Assembly (NCBI GenBank): GCA_013180625.2
Contig: SNVD02004929.1
Coordinates: 62,001 to 126,000, forward strand
Direction: 5' to 3'
Length of the DNA stretch: 64,000 nucleotides
Source of the DNA: Boswellia sacra
Lineage: Eukaryota > Streptophyta > Magnoliopsida > Sapindales > Burseraceae
Positions 36,651 to 46,838 of this stretch are shown here, piece by piece. Each line of letters opens with the position of its first letter. Position 1 is the stretch's first letter. The notes below the pieces were generated by a model, which saw only the letters and a program-made list of their open reading frames with translations, ran no database searches and had not been told where the DNA came from. A program made the translations under genes and the position numbers.

Positions 36651-37127
36651 CTGCATACTGAAAATCAGCAGCCTACGGATATTGATCACCGAAACGAGTC
36701 TGATCTTCTGGTCTGCCAACTGGTGCAAACTGCGATTGCATATGCTGATTCTCCATTGCAGCCCGTGCATTGGCCCATTCTTTAGCCTTGGCTGCCCAAT
36801 CTTGTGCATTATTGTGGGCTGCCATTACAAAGATTGTTTAAAGGTCATTATAAATATAAACATAATCAAAATGAAGGTCATAAACATTTAAAACAAAATA
36901 AATAAATAAAAACCCGCGGTAAAGATAATCTCCCAGTAACAATATGTAAGATTATATATATACACACACACACACTTCAACAACTAATTCTAGTTGCAAA
37001 TTAATCAGCAACAAACCAGTCAATATTAACAACAGCGAGCAAACATTAAAAAAGTAGAATGGAAATAAAGCTTACCTGTGTAATCCCAACCTTGGTTATG
37101 ATGACTCCAGTTGGAATTGCCCCAATC
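36651..37127 (-). pseudogene. Captured host-gene fragment (two exons) inside CACTA 1
   Basis: Minus-strand exon a, 37127-37076, lies between acceptor CTTGTAG and donor ACAG|GTAAGC and encodes DWGNSNWSHHNQGWDYT. Exon b, 36818-36651, follows acceptor ATGGCAG and ends CAG|GTACTC. It encodes AHNNAQDWAAKAKEWANARA, then AMENQHMQSQ, FAPVGRPEDQ. The junction phase (1) agrees between them, and one TAG interrupts exon b (after DQYP). The Trp/Gln/Asn/Ala-rich composition looks like part of a conserved plant protein, but I cannot name it. The preserved splice sites show that genomic DNA, not cDNA, was captured. Confidence 0.6.
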
Positions 37128-38469
37128 CTACAAGCATTCTTAAGAAATGAAAACATGATACATTAAAGCTCCCAATCATTCTAGATTTCTAGTTTACTAA
37201 TAAAGCACGAATCGCAGTACGGAGAAGAAAATCAACCTCCAAAATCATTCTAGAAAATCAACTCCCTCTCTTGCTGCAAAACAAAAACCCAATCAACAAA
37301 ATCCATCTGACGAAATCAACTTAAATCGATTATTGATCGAAAAAAACCAAGATTCAATATTGGATGTGAGGAAAAAATCAAAACCACTATCTCATCTTCA
37401 AGCATTCACTTTGGCTTCTGCCACTAGCAATCAAAACCACGACCACAACCAAAAACCTAGCCTCCACCAGCAACCACAATCACAACAAAAAACCCAGCCT
37501 CTTGCGAGAACCATTTTCACACATTCATCAAAAACATTCAAAGATCTGAGTATCGGTGATGAAGGCTGGCCGGTTTTGTGGTGGTGAAGAAGGATTGTTT
37601 GGATAAGTGGAAAGGGCTAATTTCAAAAATGAAGGGGGCTTGCTTGGTGATGATGGCTTGTGGTGGACTGTTTGGTTATAGGAGAGATTGGAGATGATGG
37701 TTCGAAGAGAAGAGGTGGCTGCGATTGGCTATTTCTCGGCTTGAAAGGGTGGTGGTATGATCGGGAATAATAAAAGACAAGGGGAGATCGCTGAAGGGAA
37801 GAAACTTTCCGTTCGGAGAGGATGAGGGAATAGGCCAAAGCAAGGAGATGGTGGCTGGATCGGAGAGAAAGAGATGCAGATCAGGTGCTTGTTGTCAAAA
37901 AATGGAGATCAGAGAAGGAATTGAGTTGGGCTGCTTGGTGTGAAGCTCAGTGAGGAAAGTTGATTGGAAAAGAGAGATTGGGTGGAGGAGGTTGCAAGGG
38001 AGATGGCGATGATTGACCAGAAAGAGAAGGCGGCGAAGGCTGAGTCTCGAAGTGAGAGCAAAGCTTTTGCCTCCAAGTGTTATCACAGCGGCCAATAGCC
38101 TCTCTCCGCCACTGTTGGAAAAAAAGATTTCAGGAGAGAGCGACTGAGCGTTGACGGAGATAGGCAGCGACAGCGACGGAGGGAGATAGAGTCAGAGGGA
38201 GAGACCAGAGAGACAGATGAGATGAGGGATTTGGGTTGATGGGAGAGAAGGAAATTAGGGATTACGAATTAGGGAGAAATAAATTAGACGAGAGAGAGGA
38301 GGGAAGTGAAAACTTTTTTTATCGACTTCTACTGCGGTCATTAGAGACCGCGGTAAAGTTATTGGTCTTTTGCTGCGGGTGTGGTAGCCCACCGTAAAGT
38401 TATTTTTTTACTGCATTTTTAGATGCCCGCCGTAGATGAGTGCAGTAAAAGCCTATTTTTCTAGTAGTG

Positions 38470-39685
38470 ATAGAAAGCTTTTTGCAAGCTTTCTAGCTAG
38501 ACACGATAAATAACCAAACTCGGAACTAGTAGCAAGTATGAGATTTGGAAGATTATTGAAGAAGGATCGACTTGAAACCTTCTAAAGAGTTGACTACTAG
38601 AGGTGGAGGAGAAGCGCTAAATTAATTAATCATCCAATTCCTTGATATGAAGAAATAGATTAATAATTTATTCTTCTCTCAATGCATGCAATTAGACATT
38701 ATTAACTTAAAAAAAACCATTAAGCACCCTTCGTATGAGAACATCATCTATTGTAGATTTCTTGCAACTTAATCTTAAATTTGGTAATTAAACAAAAATT
38801 TTGTCAGTTTCTTATTTTAAGCTTCTTTTTAATTTTGTTTTGAAGTTTTGCGCTTCATAATTATGGTTATTATATACCTGCCTCATTCAACAGTTCTATT
38901 TGAAAATGCACAGTAGCATAGGTCGTCTTTGGCTTGTATAGTATTGTTATTGTATTGCATTGTGTATTATATATGCTAAAAATAGTCCTATATAAAACCT
39001 ATAATATGTTTGGTGCAATAGCCAACTACGCATTGTAATAATTTATAACAAAAGGATTAGTAAAATAGCTTTAAAAATTATATAAAACATACTGTTAGGG
39101 ATGCTCAAGGTTGGGACATAAAACCAAGGGTGATTGGGGTTCTATCCTGAGCTAGGGGAGCACGGGGTAGGGAACCAAGCTTGGTGGCAAGCAGGGTCAG
39201 GTCAGAACCTAGGGCTTGGAGCAAGCAGTGTTCGGCCTGGGTTTGGGAGACTCAGGGTCGAGTCGTAGGCCTTAGGGTTAGGTCACCCAAGCCTGAGAAC
39301 CTTAGGGTTAGGTCACTCGCAGTTATAAAAGTAATAATAATTATAGAAGAAGTAATAAAGGGCAAATAATAATATTGTTTTTGGTACCATACAATATACT
39401 TTTAATATATACACTTATTAAGATTGCATAACTTTATATCATGTGTTTGTCATTTGAGAATTGTACTTTGTATTATCTAATACTATACAAAATTATGACA
39501 AAACACATGCATTGCATTATTTATTACAATGTAACAATTAAATTAATATTGTTGTCATGTACTAAATAAGAACTATAATCGTTCAATTGTATAATATATG
39601 TAAGTTTATTTTCCTAGGTGAAGCTTGATTAGAGGGACCTGTTCGTGATCAATTCCTATAATCCAAAAATAAAATAGCTAGACTA
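38470..39685. other. Spacer between the two CACTA elements
   Basis: AT-rich, except for a G-rich block at about 39100-39330 that contains two copies of CTTAGGGTTAGGTCAC (near 39270 and 39302) and several GGGTCAGG-like words. This looks like a piece of an unidentified repeat. No coding sequence supported. Confidence 0.5.
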
Positions 39686-39699
39686 CACTACGGGAAAAA

Positions 39700-40110
39700 T
39701 GACTTTTTGCGACGAAATTTTTCGTTGCAAAAAGTTAAAATTTCGTTGCAATAAGTTTTTGCGACAAAAATAAATTCGTCGCACTCCAGTCGCAATATGT
39801 GAGTCGCAGTATGTTTTTTTGCGACAATTCTGGAATTCCTCGCAAAAAGTCTTTTTGCGACAAAATTTTTCTCGCAAAAAGTGGTATTTTGCGACAAATA
39901 TTTCGTCACAAAAAAGATCACATAACGTCAACTTTTTGCGACAAAATAAAAATTGTCGCAAAAGAGTATATTTTGCGATGAATTCCAATATTGTCGCAAA
40001 TTGTTAGAAAACAACTCATTTTTTAATAAAATTATTTTAGTTAAAAAAGTTTATTGCGACCAATTTTTTCTCGCTAAATACTACCTTTAGCGACAAAAAA
40101 TTCGTCGCAA
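39700..40110. repeat. CACTA 2 left subterminal repeats
   Basis: Repeated 10-14 bp words such as TTTTTGCGACAAAA and TCGTCGCAAAA in both orientations. These are expected transposase-binding repeats. The overlapping short ORFs (Phe-Cys-Arg-Lys-Lys-like repeats) are artefacts. Confidence 0.85.
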
Positions 40111-40784
40111 TAAATTTTTAACACGAAAATTGATTATTTTTTAAGAATTTACAGATTTTATTTTTTAATTAGTTATAAATTTTAGAATAAATGACATGTC
40201 TCATTACACAACTTAATTCTTTATATTAATAATTTCATTAATTAACAACAAATTACAAAAAATTTATCACAATATATTTTTACAATATATCAACCTTTGT
40301 ACATAGCAAAATTAAAAAAAATACAAAAAAGAGAAAGAAAAATGCAAAACTTCATCCTCCAAAAATTCTTTTGTTGTTGTCTTTGTATGAATCCTCAAAT
40401 CTTCAAGTACAACCCATCTTCAAAAATACCTATTAAAAACAAAAAAATAAAAATAAAATGTTAAGTAATAATTAAAGCATAAAAAATGAGTTTATGAAAA
40501 AAACAATGTTGAAGAAGCAAAGAATTTGAGAATGTTGAGAATGTTGAGTATTCCATCTTCAAAAATACCTATCAAACAAAAGACAATAATATCAATCAAA
40601 TATTAAAATAAATAAAAATATATTAAACTATTAAAGAAAATATATTACAACACAAAAGTAAAAGAAATAGTAAAAGTATTTACCAAATGTTGGAAAAAGA
40701 AAAGGAGTAGAGAATTGGAAGTGATAGAAGAAAATGAAACAATCCAAAAAATTAACCCATGTATATATAATAAAAGTTGGATAT

Positions 40785-41220
40785 TTTGCGACGAAATTTT
40801 AACCTTTAGCGACGAAAATTTTGTTGCGAAATAGTTTTTAAAATTATGAAAAAAATGAAAGCGGGAAAAAGTTCGCCAAAAATTTTTTTTTGCGACAAAA
40901 TTTTGATATTTTGCGATAAAATTTTCGTCGAGAAAGAGTTTCAAATTTTTGAAATTTCAAGAGCGGGAAAAAGTCCGCCCAAATTTCATTTTGCAACAAA
41001 AATTTTGATCTTTAGCGACAAATTTTTCGTCGCTAAATAACTTGAAATTTTCAAAATTCTCAAGCGGGAATAAGTCCGCCTAAATTTTATTTCTTGCGAC
41101 GAATATAAATTCGTATTTCGTCGCAAAAAACCTCATTTTGCGACGAAATTAAATCATCGCAAAACATCATATATTGCGACAAAATATTAATCTTTTTGCG
41201 ACGAAAATTTCCTCACTAAA
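40785..41220. repeat. CACTA 2 internal ~100-bp repeat with GCGGGAAAAAGTCCGCC core
   Basis: AGCGGGAAAAAGTTCGCC, AGCGGGAAAAAGTCCGCC and AGCGGGAATAAGTCCGCC occur at about 40859, 40961 and 41062, i.e. roughly every 101-102 bp, each followed by a GCGACAAA/TCGTCGC-containing stretch. A fourth, isolated GGCGGGAAAAAGTCTGCC is near 41625. The cores are themselves inverted repeats. Confidence 0.75.
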
Positions 41221-41229
41221 AATCTTAAA

Positions 41230-43209
41230 AAAAATGTTAAAGACTCTTTTATTTGTCATAAAAAATATACAAATGTGAAAATTATAATAAAAAACTAAGA
41301 AGATTTTGAAATTAATCATACTTGGACTTTGATAATTATAAATTTATTTAGTAATTAAATAAATTTATCCAACATAATTAAATTTATTTAATATTAGGTT
41401 AATATTAAATAATTTAATGTCAATTAATTAATCATGTATTAACCACATACATTAGATATATAAAATTATTGCATGGTATTTAGTTAGTTTTAATTAATTG
41501 AGGATAAAAGTGTTAACAAAATACATACAAGTCAACAATCATTAACAAATGTAAAATAGTTAGACATCTATACATATGGCATAACTATCATGTGCGAGCT
41601 ATTGAAAAAAGTTTGAAATTTAATAGGCGGGAAAAAGTCTGCCTAAAATTTAGTTTTTGCGACGAATTTGAATTTAAATTTTGAATAATTATAAGTTTAT
41701 TTATTAATTAAATTTTCATCCATAATTAAATTTATATAATATTGGATTGGTATTAAATAATTTGATGACAAATTAATAAATAATATAACAACCATATACA
41801 ATAGAAATATAAAACATTATATGGTATTTAATTATTTTTTATTGAGTATTAAAATATTAATAAAATAGGTACAACAACTCAAGAATTATTTAACAAATAT
41901 AAACAATAGTTAGACATTTATACATATTTCATAGTTGTTATATGAGGAATTACAAAAAAAAATTTCTTTAGTGATCAATAAATAATTAATTATTGATATT
42001 ATAATCATATATGTAACAAAAAGATTCTATTCATTTTAGCTATAATTTATTTTAATTATCTATTTCTTTTAAAAACACTAAAAATATGTTTTACAAATTT
42101 AAAAAATTAATTTGTGATGGAGATAATTTAATTATTAACATATAAACGTATTTCATAATTGTCATATGTATTAAAGTGTTAACAAAATACACACAAGTCA
42201 ACTATCATTAATAAATGCATAATGCTTAAACATCTATACATATGATATAATTGTCATGTGCGAGTTATTGAAAATAAGTTTTTAATACTTTAATAAATAA
42301 ATGATCAAATATTCATATTATAATTATTATGTAACAAATGCATTTACTTTTAGTGAATATTTTTTTATTATTTATTCATTATACAAATGCTAACAATTAA
42401 TATTTAAAATATCTTGACAAATGCAAACCATAAGTTTGTAATAGTTGTAATTTAATAATTAGATATCTATATATGTCATATTTGTTATTATAAGAAATTG
42501 AAAATAAGCTTTTCTAATTTGATTAGTAAATGATTACTTATTCATATTATAATTATATAAAAATGTCACAAAATTGCATTTATTTTCAAGTAGAAAATGC
42601 CTTTAAATTAATTATCCATTTTTTTATAAAAGTAACAATTATTAAAAATATTTTTTACAATTATAAAAAATATTTTTTTCATATAAGTAATTTAATTATT
42701 AGACATATATACATATACATATGTTACAAGTATCATATGTATTACGAATTGAAAATTAGTTTTTGCCATTTACCAGCAAATGATTAATTATTCATATAGT
42801 AATTAATATGTAACAAATATATTTATTTTTTGTTATAGAGTTCATTTTAATTATTTATCTCACTTAAAATAAACTCTAACAATTGTTTAAAATATCTCAA
42901 CAATTTACTCAAAGCTATACGATAAAAATTAAAAGTCTAAGAGAAATATATTGTCTAAATTAATACACTTTATAACAAAAAAAATAAAAAACATAATTAT
43001 AGGCAACATTACATGATTATTAATTATTTATTTATTTATGTTTATTTGACATATAATTAAACGTTGAAAAATAAATTAGATTTTTAGAAGTTAGATTTTT
43101 TTTCCAATCTCGTTTTCATCAATTAAAAATTAGTCGTGGTAATAAGTTTATCATAATTGTAATTTAGCAGTTAAACATATATAAATCACACATAAATTAG
43201 ATTATATAT
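41230..43209. other. CACTA 2 interior, AT-rich non-coding
   Basis: Very AT-rich. Phrases such as 'acatctatacatat' and 'ttagacat..atacatat' recur at about 41560, 41910, 42228, 42465 and 42700, suggesting a degenerate ~250-350-bp repeat. No transposase motif found. Confidence 0.45.
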
Positions 43210-43675
43210 TGTTATGGCCATAACAATATTGGGCCTCAATTATTTCTAATACAGTAAAGCCCATTACTGTAGCCCATTATCTGGGCCCGTTATCTGGGTC
43301 CCACAATGACCCATCCTGGCTCAATTATCTCTAATACAGTAAGCCAATTACTGTAGCCCATTATCTGGGCCCGTTATCTGGTCCCATAATGGCCCATCCT
43401 GACTCCTATATAAACCCTCCGGATTATTGCTCAAGGTATGCACAATTTTCTGAACTTATTCTTTCTCTAGATTTCCTCTGCTTTTGAGAGCTTCTCTCTC
43501 TAGGAAATTCTCCCAGAAAATTCCGGAGTGCCGAAAATTGACTTGAGTGTCGGAGGGTCTTCGCCGGCACCACCGCCGGCACCCCTGACTGTTTTTCTTT
43601 ATTCGCAGGACTGGACCCGACGTACGACCCGAGCTTCGACCCGCTTCCCGGCCGTCCGGAAACCGTGCATCAACA
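43210..43675 (+). repeat. 5' LTR of the Tat-like element (two internal units)
   Basis: TGTTATGGCCATAACAATAT ... GTGCATCAACA, 466 bp. It contains two ~86-bp units beginning CTCAATTATYTCTAATACAG and a TATA box in CTCCTATATAAACCCT near 43403. Confidence 0.92.
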
Positions 43676-43751
43676 GTTGACGCCGTCTGTGGGAAACGAC
43701 AATTCAAGCCTCTTTAGTTGTTGCTCCCATCCAAACGTACTAAAACACATC

Positions 43752-45588
43752 ATGAGTCACGAATCCCAACACTCAACCTCCCTAGAGGTTGACGAAGAAA
43801 TCGAGGTTGAAGCACCTCCCCGACGCCGAAGGGTAGTTGATACGGGGAGAGCTTTAGTGATATCCTCTGGGGTGGGGCCTAACCTCAGGCAACCCCGACT
43901 TCCACTTAGAAGACCGAGGAAGGGCAAGACGAATCGGTTAACTACCATGGAACATACCATGCGAAATTTCAGTGAACAGATGAATCGTATGGTGACTGTG
44001 TTCAACCAAGCATTTGGACAAAATGCTCAGCAGGCTCCCAACACTGCTGGGAATAACCCAATGAGTGCCATGGTAGTACTAAATGTCCAGATGGATGTTG
44101 GTGGACGCCCTGATTTAGTCGCCCAGACTACTGGATTGCCTCGCCATCAGGTCATTCAACCGAATCTTCCCCATCCCATTGTTCAAGGGGGGGATGGTCG
44201 CCCACAGATTCCCTCTCCCTCGCATATCGTATCTGAACAACAGTTAGCAGCAGTAGACCTTCGACACTCTCTGAACAAGAAGCGCCATACAAGCATTGAG
44301 CAGATACCGAGAGGAAGTAATGTTGATCAGCCCGCCTATTCTTATCATGGTCCTTACGCTCCAGGACGTAGTTATCAGCCCAAAAGAAATCGCCCCAGCT
44401 CACCACCCAGAGTTAAGAAGCATCGCCCAGATGTTGCCCCAATGGATGTCTCGGAGGAGGGGACATCAAACAATCATTATGCGGAGTTCAAGCGAGAAAT
44501 GGATGAAAAGATCCATAAACTGAGAGGTTGATTAAACGTTCAGGAGGAGAAGAAGATGGTCGTCCACAATGGGAATCACCCTTTGCTGAAGATATTCTAA
44601 GGAAAGATACCCATACGGATTCCGGATGCCGCAACTCGAGCTTTACCAAGGGACAACGGACCCTCGAGAGCATTTAGACTCTTTTATTTCTCATATGGAG
44701 ATACAAGGGGTCTCAGGGGGAATCATGTGCAGAACCTTTTCTCTTACCCTTGGAGGATCAGCTAAGCAATGGTATAGAAGGCTACCAGCTGCATCCATTT
44801 CCAGCTTTGAGGATCTTGCCCATAATTTCCTCACACATTTTAGCAACATGAAAACGAGAAGTCGACCAGCGCAGAGCCTTCTTTCAATCAAGCAGGGTCG
44901 TAATGAATCCCTCCGTGCATTTTTAGACAGATATCAGCGGGAGGTTACCCGAGTGGATCTATTTCATGATGGTTACGCTATGCAAGGCTTGGTTCAAGGG
45001 ATCAGAGGGGAGCTCCCTCCAGCATGGGAATTCTCCGTTAACCTCCCACGTACGTATCAAAAAGCATTAGCAAGGGTCTCTAGCCATGCTGATGCAGAGG
45101 AAATTTTTCAAGCAAATTACCCTGGGCAAACTCCGGTGGTACCTAATTCCTCACGTGCAGATAGACGACCATATGATAATCATAGAAGAGAATCTCATGA
45201 TAGAAATCAAAGGTCGATTCCGGATCGACGCTCTGCGCGAGATACATTCGGAAATGATCGTCTCTTGTTGCAAGGGTCATCCACCTGACCCCGCCAAGAG
45301 CATCATGACCAACCTCAGGAGGAGCACCGTACATTCACGTTGCTTACTATGCCACAACAGGATATCCTGAAGGGAATCAAAGATAAAGGTCTGCTGAAAG
45401 AACCTGTCCCCTTACGGTCGAATCCAAAAACAAAAGACAAGAGAAAGTATTGTCATTTTCACCAGGCCCATGGTCATAATACTGCAGACTGCTTCGAATT
45501 AAGGAGACAAATCGAGGGTCTTATCAAGGATGGCCAGCTACAGGAATACATTTATCAGCCCCCTGAACCATCCAACAAGAATGACTAA
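43752..45588 (+). pseudogene. Tat-type gag, broken into three frames
   Basis: Piece 1 (43752-44531) starts MSHESQHSTSLEVDEEIEVE, with basic APPRRRRVV and a long Gln/Pro-rich spacer. Piece 2 (44626-45288) is the Retrotrans_gag core: MPQLELYQGTTDPREHLDSF, SLTLGGSAKQWYRRLPAASI, SLLSIKQGRNESLRAFLDRY, RVDLFHDGYAMQGLVQGI. Piece 3 (45340-45588) carries the zinc-knuckle-like KYCHFHQAHGHNTADCFELR. Shifts lie at about 44531-44610 and 45288-45340. The gag would form the particle. This copy cannot encode it in one frame. Confidence 0.85.
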
Positions 45589-45630
45589 GGGAAGGAACCA
45601 TTAGAAGAAGTAGCCACAATTTTTGGGCGA

Positions 45631-46281
45631 GTGGTGGCTGGTTCGAGCTCCCAAGCTCGAAGGCACCTAGCCAGGCAAGCGAGATATGACCTCCCTCGCT
45701 ACGAAGTCAACTTGACAGCCTCCTCCACTAATGTTGGGAATCACGGTGTTATCTCTTTTTCACCTCAAGATGCGCAAGGTATCCATCATCCTCATTGTGA
45801 TGCCTTGGTTCTCACGGTAATAGTGGCCAATAAAAGGCTACGGAGAGTCTTGATTGACAACGGGAGCTCAGCTGACATTATGTCATTGGATGCATTTGAC
45901 CGATTGGGTCTCAACCGTAGAGACATGAGAGGCATCCAAACTTCTTTGATGGGATTCGCTGGAGGGAAGGTTATTCTCGAAGGAGTAATCTCGTTACCTG
46001 TAACCTTGGGAGAAGGATCCCTACAGACAACCAGGATGGTGAATTTTCTCGTGGTAGATCATCCAGGAGTTTATAACGCCATCCTTGGTCGGCCGTCACT
46101 TTACGACTTTAAGGCCGTTATGGGTGTCTATCATCATGTCCTGAAATTTCCAACACCCGCCGGGATAGGGGAAGTTAGAGGTGAACAACGAACTTCTCAA
46201 GAGTGCTACAACATGGCCTTTAAAGAGAAGGCACATAAGCTGATGATAATTCGAGGAGAACCTTCCGTGGGCATAAGCTAA
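45631..46281 (+). CDS. Tat-type retrotransposon protease, open frame
   Basis: An open frame with the retropepsin active-site motif VLIDNGSSADIMSLDAFDRL (Asp-Asn-Gly-Ser in place of the common Asp-Thr/Ser-Gly), then LMGFAGGKVILEG, and the second conserved VYNAILGRPSLYDFKAVMGV. It ends after LMIIRGEPSVG at a stop, just before the pol deletion. It would normally be part of a gag-pol polyprotein, so the ATG given is nominal. Confidence 0.8.
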   Translation: MVAGSSSQARRHLARQARYDLPRYEVNLTASSTNVGNHGVISFSPQDAQGIHHPHCDALVLTVIVANKRLRRVLIDNGSSADIMSLDAFDRLGLNRRDMRGIQTSLMGFAGGKVILEGVISLPVTLGEGSLQTTRMVNFLVVDHPGVYNAILGRPSLYDFKAVMGVYHHVLKFPTPAGIGEVRGEQRTSQECYNMAFKEKAHKLMIIRGEPSVGIS

Positions 46282-46289
46282 GTGGGCAA

Positions 46290-46508
46290 GTACTACGAAG
46301 TACCCGGGATCCCACCGATGGAGCATTGGGGCCCAACTGGGAAGGTCCATACCAAGTCAAAGCAGTCATCCGACCAGGCACCTACAGACTGGTCACCATG
46401 GATGGGAGGTCGCTCCGTCATCCATGGAATATTGAGCACTTGAAGAAGTACTACCTGCAATCTCTCTATATGTGCAGTAACTCCGCCCAGGAGCTTATGC
46501 ATGTGTAA
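46290..46508 (+). pseudogene. Integrase C-terminal stub after the pol deletion
   Basis: Only the end of integrase survives: NWEGPYQVKAVIRPGTYRLV, then LRHPWNIEHLKKYYLQ, the usual terminus of plant Ty3-gypsy integrase. It follows protease by only a few bases, so about 2.5-3 kb of RT, RNase H and integrase have been lost near 46285-46325. Confidence 0.85.
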
Positions 46509-46838
46509 CAACTCCCATAGGGAGACCAATAAAGAGATTATCAATAAAGTGTTTAGTTTATTCAGAATTTTTGTGATTATACATCCTTAAAGCACATGTA
46601 TGATCAAATTGCAATAAGATGAAAAGAGTAAAAGAGTGCAACACCAGAAAGAAAAAAAAAAATTTTAGTGTTCTTATTATATCAAAATTGGTTGAGGGGT
46701 GCCACACATCCTCACCTAGTACATTGAATTGAAAGTAAAGACAGTAAAAGGTAAAGTCAAGGCCTAGAGAGCAGCCTTGATATGATTATTCCCTATGAAT
46801 GAGCATCTACCTAGTTGGAACAATTCCAACTATCTCTA

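Larger units (their letters stand above)
35037..38469. mobile_element. Non-autonomous CACTA transposon 1 (about 3.4 kb)
   Basis: The left end ACTACAAGAAAACGGGCC and the right end (complement CACTACTAGAAAAATAGG) are the CACTA-superfamily terminus. Dense subterminal repeats of TTTACCGCGG/CCGCGGTAAA and CCGCCGTAAA type fill 35055-35370 and recur at 38325-38450. No transposase-like frame is present. The first C is G here and the 3-bp duplication is not preserved. The interior holds captured exon-like sequence (36651-37127) and a purine-rich stretch at 37600-38310. Confidence 0.82.

Noticed and set aside
39270..39320. Telomere-like TTAGGGTTAGG words
   Set aside because: Only two separated copies within a longer repeated phrase. 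The usual plant telomere unit is TTTAGGG and no array exists.
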